The notes: generated from the letters alone by a model not told the origin. A DNA stretch of 64,000 bases from Avichristensenella sp031550535 (GCA_031550535.1 JAVBOM010000045.1:1-64000), one strand, 5' to 3'. Counted from the stretch's first letter, positions 50,117 to 59,335 are shown. Numbers and translations: made by a program.

Positions 50117-51190
50117 ATGTTTGGGCAGCGCACGGAGCGGTTTTTGTCGCTGGTCAAGGAGCTGGGCGCGCAGGGCGCGCTGGTGCACAAGCCGTCCAAC
50201 ATGCGCTGGCTCAGCGGATATACGGGCGAAGGGCTGGTGTTCGTCGCGGAGGGCCTCAGCGCGATTGTGACGGACTTCCGCTATACCGAGCAGGCGGAGC
50301 AACAGGCGCCCGGGTACACGGTGCACATGACATCCGCGGGCAACGGGCACGAAAAAGTCGCGGCGGGGCTCGCTGAGGGCGCGGGGATGAAAACCATCGC
50401 CTTTGAGGACGATAAGGTCACCGTCAAAGAGCTGGAGGCGCTGCGTGAGGCCATGCCGGGCGTGAAGTTCGTGCCCGTGAATCAGCGGGTGGAGACGCTC
50501 CGCACCGTCAAGGACGAGGGCGAGGTCGCGCTGATTGAGAAGGCGTGCGCCATCTCCTGCCAGGCGTTCGAGTACATGCTCGGCGTCATCAGGCCGGGTC
50601 TTACGGAGCTGGAGATCCGTTTCGAGCTGGAAAGCGCGATGTACCGCTTCGGCGCGGAAAAGCTGGCGTTTGACACGATCGTGGCCGCGGGCGCGAACGG
50701 CTCTCTGCCGCACGCCATCCCGGGCAACCGCGCGGTGAAGGCGGGCGACATGGTCACCATGGATTTCGGCGCGCGCTACGGCGGCTACTGCGCGGACATC
50801 ACGCGCACGGTCGCGGTCGGCTCGCTGGACGACGCCAAGCGCCGCGTGTACGACACGGTCCTTGCGGCGCAGCTCCGCGCGCTGGAAGAGATCAAGCCCG
50901 GCGCGGTGTGCAGCGCGGTGGACAAGATCGCGCGCGACCTGATCGACGGGGCTGGGTACGCCGGGCGGTTCGGGCACGGGCTCGGGCACGCGCTGGGTTT
51001 GGATATCCACGAAAGCCCGCGGCTGAGCACGACGTGTGACGCGGTGCTGGAAGAGGGCATCGTCATAACGAACGAACCGGGCGTCTACCTGCCCGGGGAC
51101 TGCGGTTGCCGCATTGAGGATACGGTGCTGGTGACGAAAAACGGATGCCGGAGATTGACGCCGGCCGCGAAAGAGCTTATTATTCTGTAA
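50117..51190 (+). CDS. M24 family Xaa-Pro aminopeptidase-like protein
   Basis: 357 residues. The N-terminal creatinase-like domain is followed by the pita-bread fold with metal ligands in MDFGARYGGYCADITRT (two Asp), GHGLGHALG (His), TNEPGVY (Glu) and GCRIEDTV (Glu). Such enzymes release N-terminal residues before proline. Placement directly before efp is typical for Firmicutes (yqhT-efp), linking proline-peptide turnover with polyproline translation. The start is set at ATG 50117; the longer frame to 50027 would lie upstream of the promoter. Confidence 0.87.
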   Translation: MFGQRTERFLSLVKELGAQGALVHKPSNMRWLSGYTGEGLVFVAEGLSAIVTDFRYTEQAEQQAPGYTVHMTSAGNGHEKVAAGLAEGAGMKTIAFEDDKVTVKELEALREAMPGVKFVPVNQRVETLRTVKDEGEVALIEKACAISCQAFEYMLGVIRPGLTELEIRFELESAMYRFGAEKLAFDTIVAAGANGSLPHAIPGNRAVKAGDMVTMDFGARYGGYCADITRTVAVGSLDDAKRRVYDTVLAAQLRALEEIKPGAVCSAVDKIARDLIDGAGYAGRFGHGLGHALGLDIHESPRLSTTCDAVLEEGIVITNEPGVYLPGDCGCRIEDTVLVTKNGCRRLTPAAKELIIL

Positions 51191-51210
51191 AAGACATTGG
51201 AGGGACTTGT

Positions 51211-51768
51211 GTGATTACAGCCGGGGATTTTCGCAAGGGTGTTACCGTGGAGTGGGACGGCGGCGTCTGGGTTATCGCCGATTTTCAGCATGTCAAGCCG
51301 GGCAAGGGCGCCGCGTTCGTGCGCACGAAGATCAAGAACGTGATCACCGGCGCGGTCGTTGAGCGCACGTTCAACCCGACGGACAAAATGCCGCGCGCGC
51401 ACATCGAGACAAAGGAAATGCAGTACCTGTACAACGACGGGGAGCTGTATCATTTCATGGATGTGGAGACCTACGAGCAGCTTCCGCTGAACAAGGAAGA
51501 GGTCGAGGACGTGATTCACTTCATCAAGGAGAACGAAAACGTCTCCGTCCGCTTCTTCAAGGGCAAGGCTTTCTCTGTGGAAGCGCCGAACTTTGTCGAG
51601 ATGGAAATCGTCGATACCGAGCCAGGGTTCAAGGGCGACACCGCGTCCAACACGACAAAACCCGCCAAGACGGAAACCGGCTATACCGTCAGTGTGCCGC
51701 TGTTCATCAACATCGGCGACCATATTCGTATCGACACCCGCACGGGTGATTATATGGAACGCTGCTAA
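51211..51768 (+). CDS. efp: Elongation factor P
   Basis: 185 residues starting at GTG 51211 (protein MITAGDFRKGVT), with GGAGGG 7 bases upstream. The beta-hairpin loop at the tip of domain I reads VKPGKGAAF, carrying the Lys that is modified in other species. Domains II and III follow (VEAPNFVEMEIVDTEPG; VPLFINIGDHIRIDTRTGDY). It rescues ribosomes stalled on proline runs. It is the second gene of the operon. Confidence 0.96.
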   Translation: MITAGDFRKGVTVEWDGGVWVIADFQHVKPGKGAAFVRTKIKNVITGAVVERTFNPTDKMPRAHIETKEMQYLYNDGELYHFMDVETYEQLPLNKEEVEDVIHFIKENENVSVRFFKGKAFSVEAPNFVEMEIVDTEPGFKGDTASNTTKPAKTETGYTVSVPLFINIGDHIRIDTRTGDYMERC

Positions 51769-51786
51769 GCGAGAAAGGGGGATTCC

Positions 51787-52197
51787 ATGAGCAACCTATC
51801 CGACCGCGTGGCGTACCTGAAGGGCCTTGCAGAGGGCATGGAGATTGGCGAGGAGAGCAAGCTGGGCAAGCTCGTCTGCGCCATCATCGACGCCCTGGGC
51901 GAAACGGCCGAGGCGATTCAGCAGCTTGTGGACGAGCATGAGGAGCTGGATGAGTATGTCGAGTCCATCGACGATGATCTGGCGGAGATCGAAGAGGCGC
52001 TCTTCGATGACGACGACGATGACGACTACGACGATGATGATGACGATGACGACGACCTGATCGAGTGTGAGTGCCCCCACTGCGGCAACACCATCTACTT
52101 TGACGCCGAGTCGTTCGACCTGGCGGAGGACCACACCTGCCCCAACTGCGGCAAGCCGCTGTTTGACGAGGGCGGGGATGGCGACGAGGACGAATAA
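51787..52197 (+). CDS. CD1247 N-terminal-domain protein with Asp run and zinc ribbon
   Basis: 136 residues. The N-terminal helix pair (DRVAYLKGLAEGMEI...EHEELDEYVESIDDDLAEI) matches the CD1247 domain found in Clostridia. A run of Asp broken by one Tyr (about residues 74-91) follows, then a zinc ribbon CECPHCGNTIYF...CPNCGKPLF. Function unknown. It starts 18 bases after efp with GAAAGGGGG upstream, so it belongs to the same operon, as is common in clostridia. Confidence 0.8.
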   Translation: MSNLSDRVAYLKGLAEGMEIGEESKLGKLVCAIIDALGETAEAIQQLVDEHEELDEYVESIDDDLAEIEEALFDDDDDDDYDDDDDDDDDLIECECPHCGNTIYFDAESFDLAEDHTCPNCGKPLFDEGGDGDEDE

Positions 52198-52202
52198 CCT
52201 TC

Positions 52203-52262
52203 GAGGCGGCACGATTTGAAAAATCGGGCGCCATAAGGGGATTTCGCGAGAAATCCTTCCCT
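52203..52262 (+). repeat. Repeat family 1, copy F
   Basis: GGCGGCACGATTTGAAAAA, GGGCGCC and GGGATTTCGCGAGAAATCC, just after the CD1247-type gene. Confidence 0.85.
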
Positions 52263-52325
52263 TCAGGATGCGGCATGGAACCCCATCAGGCGGCGCTGTC
52301 ATGGACAAGCGCCGCCTTGCTTATT

Positions 52326-52490
52326 CGCCGGCGGCGCTGATTCGAAGAATCGGGCGTCATAAGGGGCACCGGAGGGAAGCGCCGCCAGCGGCGGATAAAG
52401 CGACCCGGAGGTGCGCCGAGATACAGCGCGATGGCCCGGAAGGGACAGCGCGACAATACCGAGGAGCTTTCGCCAGAAATCCCTACTTCG
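52326..52490 (+). repeat. Repeat family 1, copy G, interrupted by module B
   Basis: The left half (GGCGGCGCTGATTCGAAG, 52329-52362) and right half (TTTCGCCAGAAATCCCTAC, 52468-52486) are separated by about 105 bases. Those contain module B (52364-52418; compare 21245-21299) and a GCGCGACAATACCG piece of repeat family 2. It looks like one element inserted in another. Confidence 0.7.
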
Positions 52491-52553
52491 CCGGCGGCGC
52501 TGATTCGAAGAATCGGGCGCCATAAGGAGATTTCGCCAGAAATCCCTACTTCT
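52490..52553 (+). repeat. Repeat family 1, copy H (overlaps glycosyltransferase stop)
   Basis: GGCGGCGCTGATTCGAAG, GGGCGCC and GATTTCGCCAGAAATCCCTAC. The TAG stop codon of the convergent glycosyltransferase gene lies in its last bases. Confidence 0.85.
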
Positions 52554-53424
52554 TGCGGCATATATATAAGGGCCTTTTCTTTGCCTCCTCGAACAGCCGC
52601 GCCGTGTACAGCCCCAGCACCCCGACACCGGTCAGTGTGAGCGCGGCGAGCCCCGATATCAGCGCGGCGGCCCAGGCGGCAAAGCACAGCAGACAAACGC
52701 AGCCAACAGCGGACAACGCGCCCAGCAGAAACGGCAGGTACAGCGGCGCGGGTGTCAGGCTGATGATGCCCTCAATGGCGTAGCGCAGCAGCGCCCAGAA
52801 CGACCACTTCGTCACGCCCGCCACGCGCTCCACGTTCTCATAGCCGATATACCGCACGTCAAAGCCGACCCACGCGAACAGCCCCTTGGAAAAGCGTCGC
52901 CGCTCCGAGAGGCTTAGCACCGCGTCCACCATATCCCGCCGCATCAGGCGAAAATCGCGCGCGCCGTCCACAATCTCCACCTGCGATACGCGGTTGACCC
53001 AGCGGTAGAACGCCCGGGCAAACGCCGACCGCACGGGCGGCTCGCCCGCGCGCGTCACGCGACGGGTGCCCACGCAGTCGCAGCCCGTCTCCCGGATCAT
53101 TTCGAGCATTTGGGGCAGCATTTCCGGCGGGTCCTGCAGGTCCGCGTCCATCACGGCCACGTAATCGCCCGTTGCGTGGGCCAGACCGGCGTGCAGCGCC
53201 GCTTCCTTGCCGAAATTGCGCGAAAAGGATAACACGCGCACGCGGCCGTCCTCCCGCGCCATTTCGCGGGCCAACGCAAGCGTGCCGTCGCGCGAACCAT
53301 CGTCCACGAGCAGCAGTTCAAACGCCACGTCCGCCATCCGCCCGGCGATTTCGCCAAAGCGGCGCAGGAAGTGCGGCAGCGCCTCTTCCTCGTTATAGCA
53401 GGGCACGACAATCGAAATCAACAT
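52546..53424 (-). CDS. Family 2 glycosyltransferase, dolichol-phosphate-mannose-synthase type
   Basis: 292 residues. The GT-A fold has VPCYNEEEALP, VDDGSRDGT and DADLQDPPEM (DxD region), then GARDFRLMRRD, and two C-terminal hydrophobic segments (about 220-242 and 250-280), as in GtrB/YkoT-like enzymes that load a sugar onto undecaprenyl phosphate. The ATG at 53424 lies 7 bases after a -10 box, leaving almost no 5' leader; the frame upstream to 53469 crosses the promoter. Confidence 0.87.
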   Translation of the reverse strand: MLISIVVPCYNEEEALPHFLRRFGEIAGRMADVAFELLLVDDGSRDGTLALAREMAREDGRVRVLSFSRNFGKEAALHAGLAHATGDYVAVMDADLQDPPEMLPQMLEMIRETGCDCVGTRRVTRAGEPPVRSAFARAFYRWVNRVSQVEIVDGARDFRLMRRDMVDAVLSLSERRRFSKGLFAWVGFDVRYIGYENVERVAGVTKWSFWALLRYAIEGIISLTPAPLYLPFLLGALSAVGCVCLLCFAAWAAALISGLAALTLTGVGVLGLYTARLFEEAKKRPLYICRKK

Positions 53425-53430
53425 GCGCCC

Positions 53431-53459
53431 AGTATACCACAGCGGATTTTCGCATGCAA
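53431..53459 (-). promoter_or_regulatory. Promoter of the glycosyltransferase gene (leaderless layout)
   Basis: TTGCAT (53459-53454), 17 bases, TATACT (53436-53431) on the minus strand, with TGG before the -10. The ATG begins 7 bases after the -10, so the transcript should start at or next to the start codon. Confidence 0.65.
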
Positions 53460-53479
53460 ACCATGCCATACTACGAGCA

Positions 53480-53864
53480 GGGCGATTTTATTAGAAATCG
53501 CCCTGGGAGAAGGTCGATGCCTGAACACCTGCGGGCGTTCCGCGCGGCGCCGGGACCGCATGTATTGATCCCTCCATAAGTCTGTTGGGACTGGTTCTGG
53601 ATCACAGACCTGACGTACATGAAGCGGAACGCCGTCGCCCCTGTGGGGCAATCAGACGGCGTGGAGGTTGGTTTCCGCACAGAGCCGGAACCGAGCGCGC
53701 CCTGTGGGCGATGAAGCGAGGTGAAGGTTCAGCCCGACACAGAGCGATCGACCAACGGGAGAGCGCGACAATGCCGGGGTGCGTGCCGCATAGCGGCGCG
53801 ACAATGCGGGAACCCCTGTGGTCTCTCGAACTCTCTGGGCTGGTTCGGTCCGATAAAATCGCCC
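53480..53864. mobile_element. Possible 385-bp non-autonomous element with 12-bp inverted ends
   Basis: GGGCGATTTTAT (53480-53491) and its exact complement ATAAAATCGCCC (53853-53864) bound a stretch with no gene and a tandem copy of repeat family 2. The left end also forms an 11-bp hairpin (53478-53488 with 53495-53505). I see no target duplication. Confidence 0.4.
53629..53806 (+). repeat. Repeat family 2, copy 1 (two tandem units plus hairpin tail)
   Basis: Unit 1 (53629-53690) and unit 2 (53691-53752) share GCCC-CTGTGGGC, an AGGTT box and CACAGAG. The tail has GCCGC-ATA-GCGGC (53785-53797) followed by CGACAATG, and another GCGCGACAATGCCG at 53763. A close inverted copy lies at 57878-57965. 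Confidence 0.65.
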
Positions 53865-53903
53865 GATGCTAAGAAGAATTAAAAAACGAACGGAGGCGCG
53901 AAA

Positions 53904-54629
53904 ATGCTTACCGTGCTCATTCGCTCAACGCTCCTGTTTATTGTCGCCGTCTTTGTCATGCGCATGATGGGCAAGCGGCAGGTCAGCCAATTGCAGCCCT
54001 ACGAGCTGGTTATCGCCATCATGATTGCCGACCTGGCGTCCACCCCCATGGGCGACATCGGCGTGCCGCTGCTGTACGGCATCCTGCCCATGCTGACGCT
54101 GATGATGCTGCACAGCGCGATTTCGCTTGGCAACATGAAAAGCCAGCGGTTCCGCGCGCTCATCTGCGGAACGCCCAGCATATTGATCCGCAAGGGCGTT
54201 GTGCAGGAAGCGGAGCTGAAGCGCATGTGCATGGACCTGAGCGACCTGCTGGAAGAGCTTCGCGCGTCGGGCGTGCTCAGCCCCGCCGACGTGGGCACAG
54301 CGATTCTGGAAACCAGCGGCAAGATGAGCGTGTTTCCAAACGCGGACAAGCGGCCCCTGACGCCGGAGGATATGGGGGTGGCCGTGCAGTACGAGGGCAT
54401 CCCGCTGACGCTCGTGATGGACGGGGAGGTGCAGTATCAGAACCTGACCGTCGGCGGCCTGGACCTGAACTGGCTGAACAACGCGCTGGGCGACGCCGGA
54501 TTCCGCAGCCATGACGAAATACTGCTGGCGAGCCTGGACACGCGCGGCATGCTGTTTGCACAGGGGCGGGGGAACAAGCCGCGCTTGGCGATCCGGCAGG
54601 CGCTGGAGCCGGAAAAGGTGGCCTGGTGA
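53904..54629 (+). CDS. DUF421 membrane protein (YetF-like)
   Basis: 241 residues with three N-terminal hydrophobic segments and the core VMRMMGKRQVSQLQPYELV, diagnostic of DUF421. The soluble half has LICGTPSILIRKGVVQEAEL and LLASLDTRGMLF. The function is not established; YetF-like proteins in Bacillus associate with spore membranes. GGAGG precedes the ATG. The next gene (DUF4363) overlaps it by one base, a common pairing in clostridia. Confidence 0.85.
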   Translation: MLTVLIRSTLLFIVAVFVMRMMGKRQVSQLQPYELVIAIMIADLASTPMGDIGVPLLYGILPMLTLMMLHSAISLGNMKSQRFRALICGTPSILIRKGVVQEAELKRMCMDLSDLLEELRASGVLSPADVGTAILETSGKMSVFPNADKRPLTPEDMGVAVQYEGIPLTLVMDGEVQYQNLTVGGLDLNWLNNALGDAGFRSHDEILLASLDTRGMLFAQGRGNKPRLAIRQALEPEKVAW

Positions 54630-55012
54630 TGAACAAGCGGATTCTTTGTGTCGTGATTACGCTGCCGGTCGTCCTCGCGCTGGGCATCAGCAGTATGGTT
54701 TTCACCCAATCCGTATCGGAAATGTATGTGGATCAGGTGCGCGAGCTGGAGGAGCTCGCCCGCGCGGGCGATATGGCCGGGGCGCAGAAAATGCTGACCG
54801 ACATCGCGACGGAGTGGCGCGAAAAGGAAACGTTCCTGCAGCTTTGGGTGGTCCATCAGGATACGGACACCGTGACAAGGCATATCATCGGCGTGCAGGT
54901 CGGGCTGACGCTCGGCGACGAGGCGCTCTTTTTCGATCATTCGGCGCAGTTAATCGAGGCGCTCCGGCACCTGCATCACCGGGATGATTTGACGCTGGGA
55001 AATGTGCTGTAA
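54629..55012 (+). CDS. DUF4363 family protein
   Basis: 127 residues with one N-terminal membrane anchor (about 5-25) and a helical outer domain: REKETFLQLWVVHQD is typical of DUF4363. Unknown function, normally next to DUF421 genes, which supports a joint role in the membrane. GTG at 54626 is an alternative start. No strong terminator is obvious behind it. Confidence 0.72.
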   Translation: MNKRILCVVITLPVVLALGISSMVFTQSVSEMYVDQVRELEELARAGDMAGAQKMLTDIATEWREKETFLQLWVVHQDTDTVTRHIIGVQVGLTLGDEALFFDHSAQLIEALRHLHHRDDLTLGNVL

Positions 55013-55165
55013 CCTATGAAAAAACCGGTTTCCGGGGGTCTCGGAGGGTCTTTTTGCGCCGAAAGACGCCTTTTGGCGGAGAAAATGAGAAAAATCAAGG
55101 ATTTTCTAGAAAAGTCGGCAGGAATCAGTACAAACACGGCGAATAAGGCGTCGTTGAATCCAACA

Positions 55166-55174
55166 TGCTATTAT
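55166..55174 (+). promoter_or_regulatory. Extended -10 promoter of hup
   Basis: TGCTATTAT at 55166-55174, 33 bases before the hup ATG, with AAGGAGGGG between. No good -35 at standard distance. Confidence 0.5.
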
Positions 55175-55206
55175 TAGCTAGGTAAAAAACAAGGAGGGGT
55201 CCCTAA

Positions 55207-55479
55207 ATGAACAAGACAGAGCTTTGCGCCGCGGTCGCCGCGAAAACTGGTATGGCCAAAAAAGACGCGGAGAAGTTCACCAACGCGTTTGTCGAGGTAA
55301 TCACCGAGGCGATGCAGCAGGAGGACAAGGTCCAGATCGTCGGCTTTGGTTCCTTCGAGGTGAAGAACCGCCCGGCGCGCAAGGCGCGCAATCCGCGCAC
55401 CGGCGAGGAAATCGAAATTGCCGCCACAAAGGCTCCCGTCTTCAAGGCCGGCAAAGCGCTGAAGGACAGCGTGAAGTAA
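55207..55479 (+). CDS. hup: HU family DNA-binding protein
   Basis: 90 residues with the full HU/IHF layout: MNKTELCAAVAAKTGM, VQIVGFGSFEVKNRPARKAR (DNA-intercalating arm) and RNPRTGEEIEIAA. A strong AAGGAGGGG box and a following intrinsic terminator make it an independent, highly expressed unit. It precedes the S4-domain gene, as in many clostridia. Confidence 0.97.
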   Translation: MNKTELCAAVAAKTGMAKKDAEKFTNAFVEVITEAMQQEDKVQIVGFGSFEVKNRPARKARNPRTGEEIEIAATKAPVFKAGKALKDSVK

Positions 55480-55495
55480 GGCATTCTTTATGGGC

Positions 55496-55526
55496 AAACC
55501 CGTGCGGTTGTTTCGCACGGGTTTTT
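55496..55526 (+). terminator. Intrinsic terminator of hup
   Basis: Stem CCCGTGCG (55499-55506) / CGCACGGG (55514-55521), extended by AAA/TTT pairs, followed by TTTTT. Confidence 0.9.
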
Positions 55527-55562
55527 CGTACTGTTTATGCATATGTGATTATGGAGGAAAAC

Positions 55563-55808
55563 ATGCGCCTGGATAAATACCTGAAGGTTTCCCGCATCAT
55601 CAAGCGGCGCACGGTGGCCAACGACGCGTGCAGCGGCGGTCGCGTATCGATAAACGGCAAGCCGGCCAAGCCCGGCGCTGAGGTGAGCGTGGGGGACGTG
55701 CTGGAGATTCGCTTTGGCGACCGGCTGACCCGCTACGAGATCCTTTCCATCAGCGAGCACGCGCAAAAGGCGGATGCGGCGGACATGTACCGCGCGCTGG
55801 AGCCATGA
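55563..55808 (+). CDS. rqcP: S4-domain RNA-binding protein, RqcP/YabO type
   Basis: 81 residues, a single S4 fold: MRLDKYLKVSRIIKRRTVA, ACSGGRVSINGKPAKPG, VGDVLEIRFGDR. In Bacillus subtilis this protein (YabO) works in ribosome quality control by aiding Ala-tailing on stalled large subunits. GGAGG sits 4 bases upstream. It overlaps ispDF by 4 bases. Confidence 0.82.
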   Translation: MRLDKYLKVSRIIKRRTVANDACSGGRVSINGKPAKPGAEVSVGDVLEIRFGDRLTRYEILSISEHAQKADAADMYRALEP

Positions 55809-56950
55809 GCGCCTGGGCGCTCATCATGGCGGCGGGGTCCGGCACCCGCATGGGCATGGCGACGAACAAGGCGCTGCTGCCGCTCGCCGGGCGGACCCTG
55901 CTGGAGCGCAGCGCGCGCGCGTTCGCCGGGCTGACGGACGGCGCCGTGATCGTTGCGGCGGAGAGGGATCTGGACGCGATCCGCGCAATGGGGCTGGACG
56001 CGAAAATCGCCGTCGGCGGGGATACGCGGCAGCGGTCGGTCTTGAACGGCCTGCGCGCGCTGCCGGAGGACGCGGGCATCGTGCTGGTGCACGACGCGGC
56101 ACGCCCGTTTGTCACGGAGGAAATCATCCGCCGTTGCATCGATTCCGCCGCCGAGTACGGCAGCGGCGTCGCGTGCGTGCCCATCAAGGACACGGTCAAG
56201 CGCGTCGGCCCGGCAGGTACGGTGCGGACGATCCCGCGCGACGCGCTCCGTGCCGCGCAGACCCCGCAGGCGTTCCGCGTCGCCGCGCTGAAAAGGGCGA
56301 TTGAGGCGCTGGAAGCGCGCGGCGAGACGGCCACGGACGACGCCTCCGCGCTGGAAGCCGCCGGGGAGACGGTCCGTCTGGTGGAGGGCAGCTACGACAA
56401 CCTGAAGCTGACCACGCCGGAGGACATGGCGCTGGCGGAATGGCTGTTAGACCGGCGGTCGGACGGCGGCGCGCCGCGCGTGGGCTACGGGTTTGACGCG
56501 CACCGACTGGCCGAAGGCAGGCCGCTGGTGCTCCTGGGGGTTGATATTCCGTTTGAGAAGGGCTTGCTTGGCCACAGCGACGCGGACGTGGCGTGCCACG
56601 CGCTGATGGACGCGCTGCTTGGCGCGGCGGCGCTGGGCGACATCGGTCTGCATTTCCCGGATAGCGATCCCGCGTATAAGGGCATTTCGTCCATGCGGCT
56701 GCTGGAGCGCGTCGTGGCGCTGCTGCGCGCGCGCGGCCTGGCCGCGTGGAATGCTGATGTGACCATCGTGGCCGAGCGGCCAAAGCTGCGGCCGTACATG
56801 GCGGCCATGGCGCAGGGCGTCGCGGATGCGCTGGGCATTCCGATGGATCGGGTGAACGTGAAGGCCACGACGACCGAAGGCATGGGCTTTGAGGGCGAGG
56901 GGCGGGGCATGTCCGCGCACGCGGTGGCGACGGTGGGGCGGGCGGAGTAA
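55805..56950 (+). CDS. ispDF: Bifunctional IspD/IspF isoprenoid enzyme
   Basis: 381 residues. The IspD half (about 1-222) has AAGSGTRMG and VHDAARPFV and transfers CMP to methylerythritol phosphate. The IspF half (about 227-381) has GYGFDAHRL, GLLGHSDADV and GDIGLHFPDSD, forming the cyclic diphosphate. Both active sites look complete. Fused IspDF lacks the intermediate kinase IspE, which must be elsewhere. It starts inside the last codons of the S4-domain gene. Confidence 0.95.
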   Translation: MSAWALIMAAGSGTRMGMATNKALLPLAGRTLLERSARAFAGLTDGAVIVAAERDLDAIRAMGLDAKIAVGGDTRQRSVLNGLRALPEDAGIVLVHDAARPFVTEEIIRRCIDSAAEYGSGVACVPIKDTVKRVGPAGTVRTIPRDALRAAQTPQAFRVAALKRAIEALEARGETATDDASALEAAGETVRLVEGSYDNLKLTTPEDMALAEWLLDRRSDGGAPRVGYGFDAHRLAEGRPLVLLGVDIPFEKGLLGHSDADVACHALMDALLGAAALGDIGLHFPDSDPAYKGISSMRLLERVVALLRARGLAAWNADVTIVAERPKLRPYMAAMAQGVADALGIPMDRVNVKATTTEGMGFEGEGRGMSAHAVATVGRAE

Positions 56951-57088
56951 AGGGACTAGGGGGGGCGCTGGGACGCTGTCCTAGACCCTGCCAAAGGGAT
57001 TTCATCCCTCTGGACTCCCTTCATTTCGCCTTGCGGCGGGAGATGCGTATAAATCCATTGAGGATTGCTACCAAATGAGGTGTTCTTG
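56951..57088. other. Short gap with two hairpin-forming repeats
   Basis: GGGACTAGG/CCTAGACCC (near 56952-56988) and AGGGAT-TTC-ATCCCT (56994-57008), then CTGGACTCCCTTC. No T-run. Probably dispersed clostridial repeats rather than a terminator. Confidence 0.4.
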
Positions 57089-57769
57089 TTGAAGCAAAGG
57101 CGGCTAACGCAACCCTTCGTCATCCTTTCGCTGCTGGGCTTCATTTTTTCGTGGTCTGCGCTGACGAACGCGTGGAGCTACTCGGATCGCCTTTTCCCTG
57201 GCGATGTTGTGCAAGGAGAGTTCCTCTACGCGATCATCAGCCGCGCTGTTTGGGTCCTCCCGGCGTGCATACTCATTGCCCTGTTTTCCGGGCGTTTGAG
57301 CATCCACGCAAAAAACATGGTGCGAAAGCCCCCGAGCGGCAAGCTGTTTTTCGCGACCCTCTGCTTGTCGCTGCTGTACTGCGGCATTCTGATGCTGGTT
57401 TTCCATGGCGGTTTCTGGCGCAACGCGGAGGAATCCGTCGCAAGGCTGGCCATCCGGTTCCTGGTCGTGGGAATCGTGGAAGAAACGGTCTTTCGCGGCT
57501 GGGGATACAATGCACTTGCTGCTTTGGGTTCGCGCAAGCGGGCCGTGGTCATTTCCACGGCCGCGTTTGTCGTGCTGCATTGGCCGGCGTACATCATCTC
57601 ATTTTTTCTGACGGGCGCGTTTCACTGGTCGGGTATATTGTCCCAAAGCGCGGCCGCGATGGTTTGGGGCGTCACCGGTTGCCTTTTGTTCCGGAAGGAC
57701 GGCTCAATCTGGTCCGCGATCGCGGCGCATTCGTTCTATGATTTCATCTTCACCGTCTTTGTGGGATAG
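57089..57769 (+). CDS. CPBP family intramembrane metalloprotease
   Basis: 226 residues with about seven hydrophobic segments. The active-site motifs are VEETVFRGWGYN (Glu-Glu-x3-Arg), FVVLHWPAY (His) and AAHSFYDF (His-Asp). CPBP proteins are CAAX-prenyl protease relatives, often linked to bacteriocin immunity in Gram-positives. Starts at TTG 57089 after GAGGTG; the frame is open to 57065 and the adjacent TTG 57086 is also possible. Confidence 0.82.
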   Translation: MKQRRLTQPFVILSLLGFIFSWSALTNAWSYSDRLFPGDVVQGEFLYAIISRAVWVLPACILIALFSGRLSIHAKNMVRKPPSGKLFFATLCLSLLYCGILMLVFHGGFWRNAEESVARLAIRFLVVGIVEETVFRGWGYNALAALGSRKRAVVISTAAFVVLHWPAYIISFFLTGAFHWSGILSQSAAAMVWGVTGCLLFRKDGSIWSAIAAHSFYDFIFTVFVG

Positions 57770-57779
57770 AATAGCAAAA

Positions 57780-57809
57780 GGGATGCCCGACCGTACCTAT
57801 GGGCATCCC
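57780..57809. terminator. Hairpin terminator after the CPBP gene
   Basis: Perfect 9-bp stem GGGATGCCC (57780-57788) / GGGCATCCC (57801-57809). AAAA precedes it, giving a T-run only on the minus strand, so it may mainly stop transcripts coming from the rlmI-like gene. Confidence 0.55.
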
Positions 57810-57877
57810 ATGATCGCTATGTAGAATCACTTTCCGCTGTGCGGCGAAATGAAGGAATTCCAAAGGGCATACGCGCC

Positions 57878-58018
57878 TCGGCATTGTCGCACCGCTACGC
57901 GGTACTCTCTGTGCCTCGGCGAACCTGCGCGCCGTCTATCGCCCCACTGGGGCGACGGCGCTCCGGTTGCTTTGACAGGTTCGTTTGGATACAGAGTGCC
58001 GCTTGCGGCACGACAATA
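57878..58018 (-). repeat. Repeat family 2, copy 2 (with an inverted second end)
   Basis: On the minus strand 57965-57878 reads CGCCGTCGCCCC, GTGGGGCGAT, AGACGGCG, AGGTT, CACAGAG, then an ACCGC/GCGGT hairpin and CGACAATGC, matching copy 1. At 57991-58018 the plus strand has ACAGAG, GCCGC-TT-GCGGC and CGACAAT, so the element ends in the same box on both sides. Confidence 0.65.
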
Positions 58019-58055
58019 TCCAAGTGCCAGCGTCCCAGCGTCCTTTCGTACCCCC

Positions 58056-59222
<1,167 letters not shown>

Positions 59223-59263
59223 GCGCCGTATCAACTCCTTGAGGAATATCAAATCCAAAGGAT

Positions 59264-59291
59264 AGTATACCACGGGACGCAAGCGGGGCAA
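59264..59291 (-). promoter_or_regulatory. Promoter of the RlmI-like gene
   Basis: TTGCCC (59291-59286), 16 bases, TATACT (59269-59264), with TGG before the -10, on the minus strand. Confidence 0.6.
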
Positions 59292-59335
59292 ACGCGTGAA
59301 ATAAAGCGCGGCATACCAACGCCCCGCTTTCCCGG

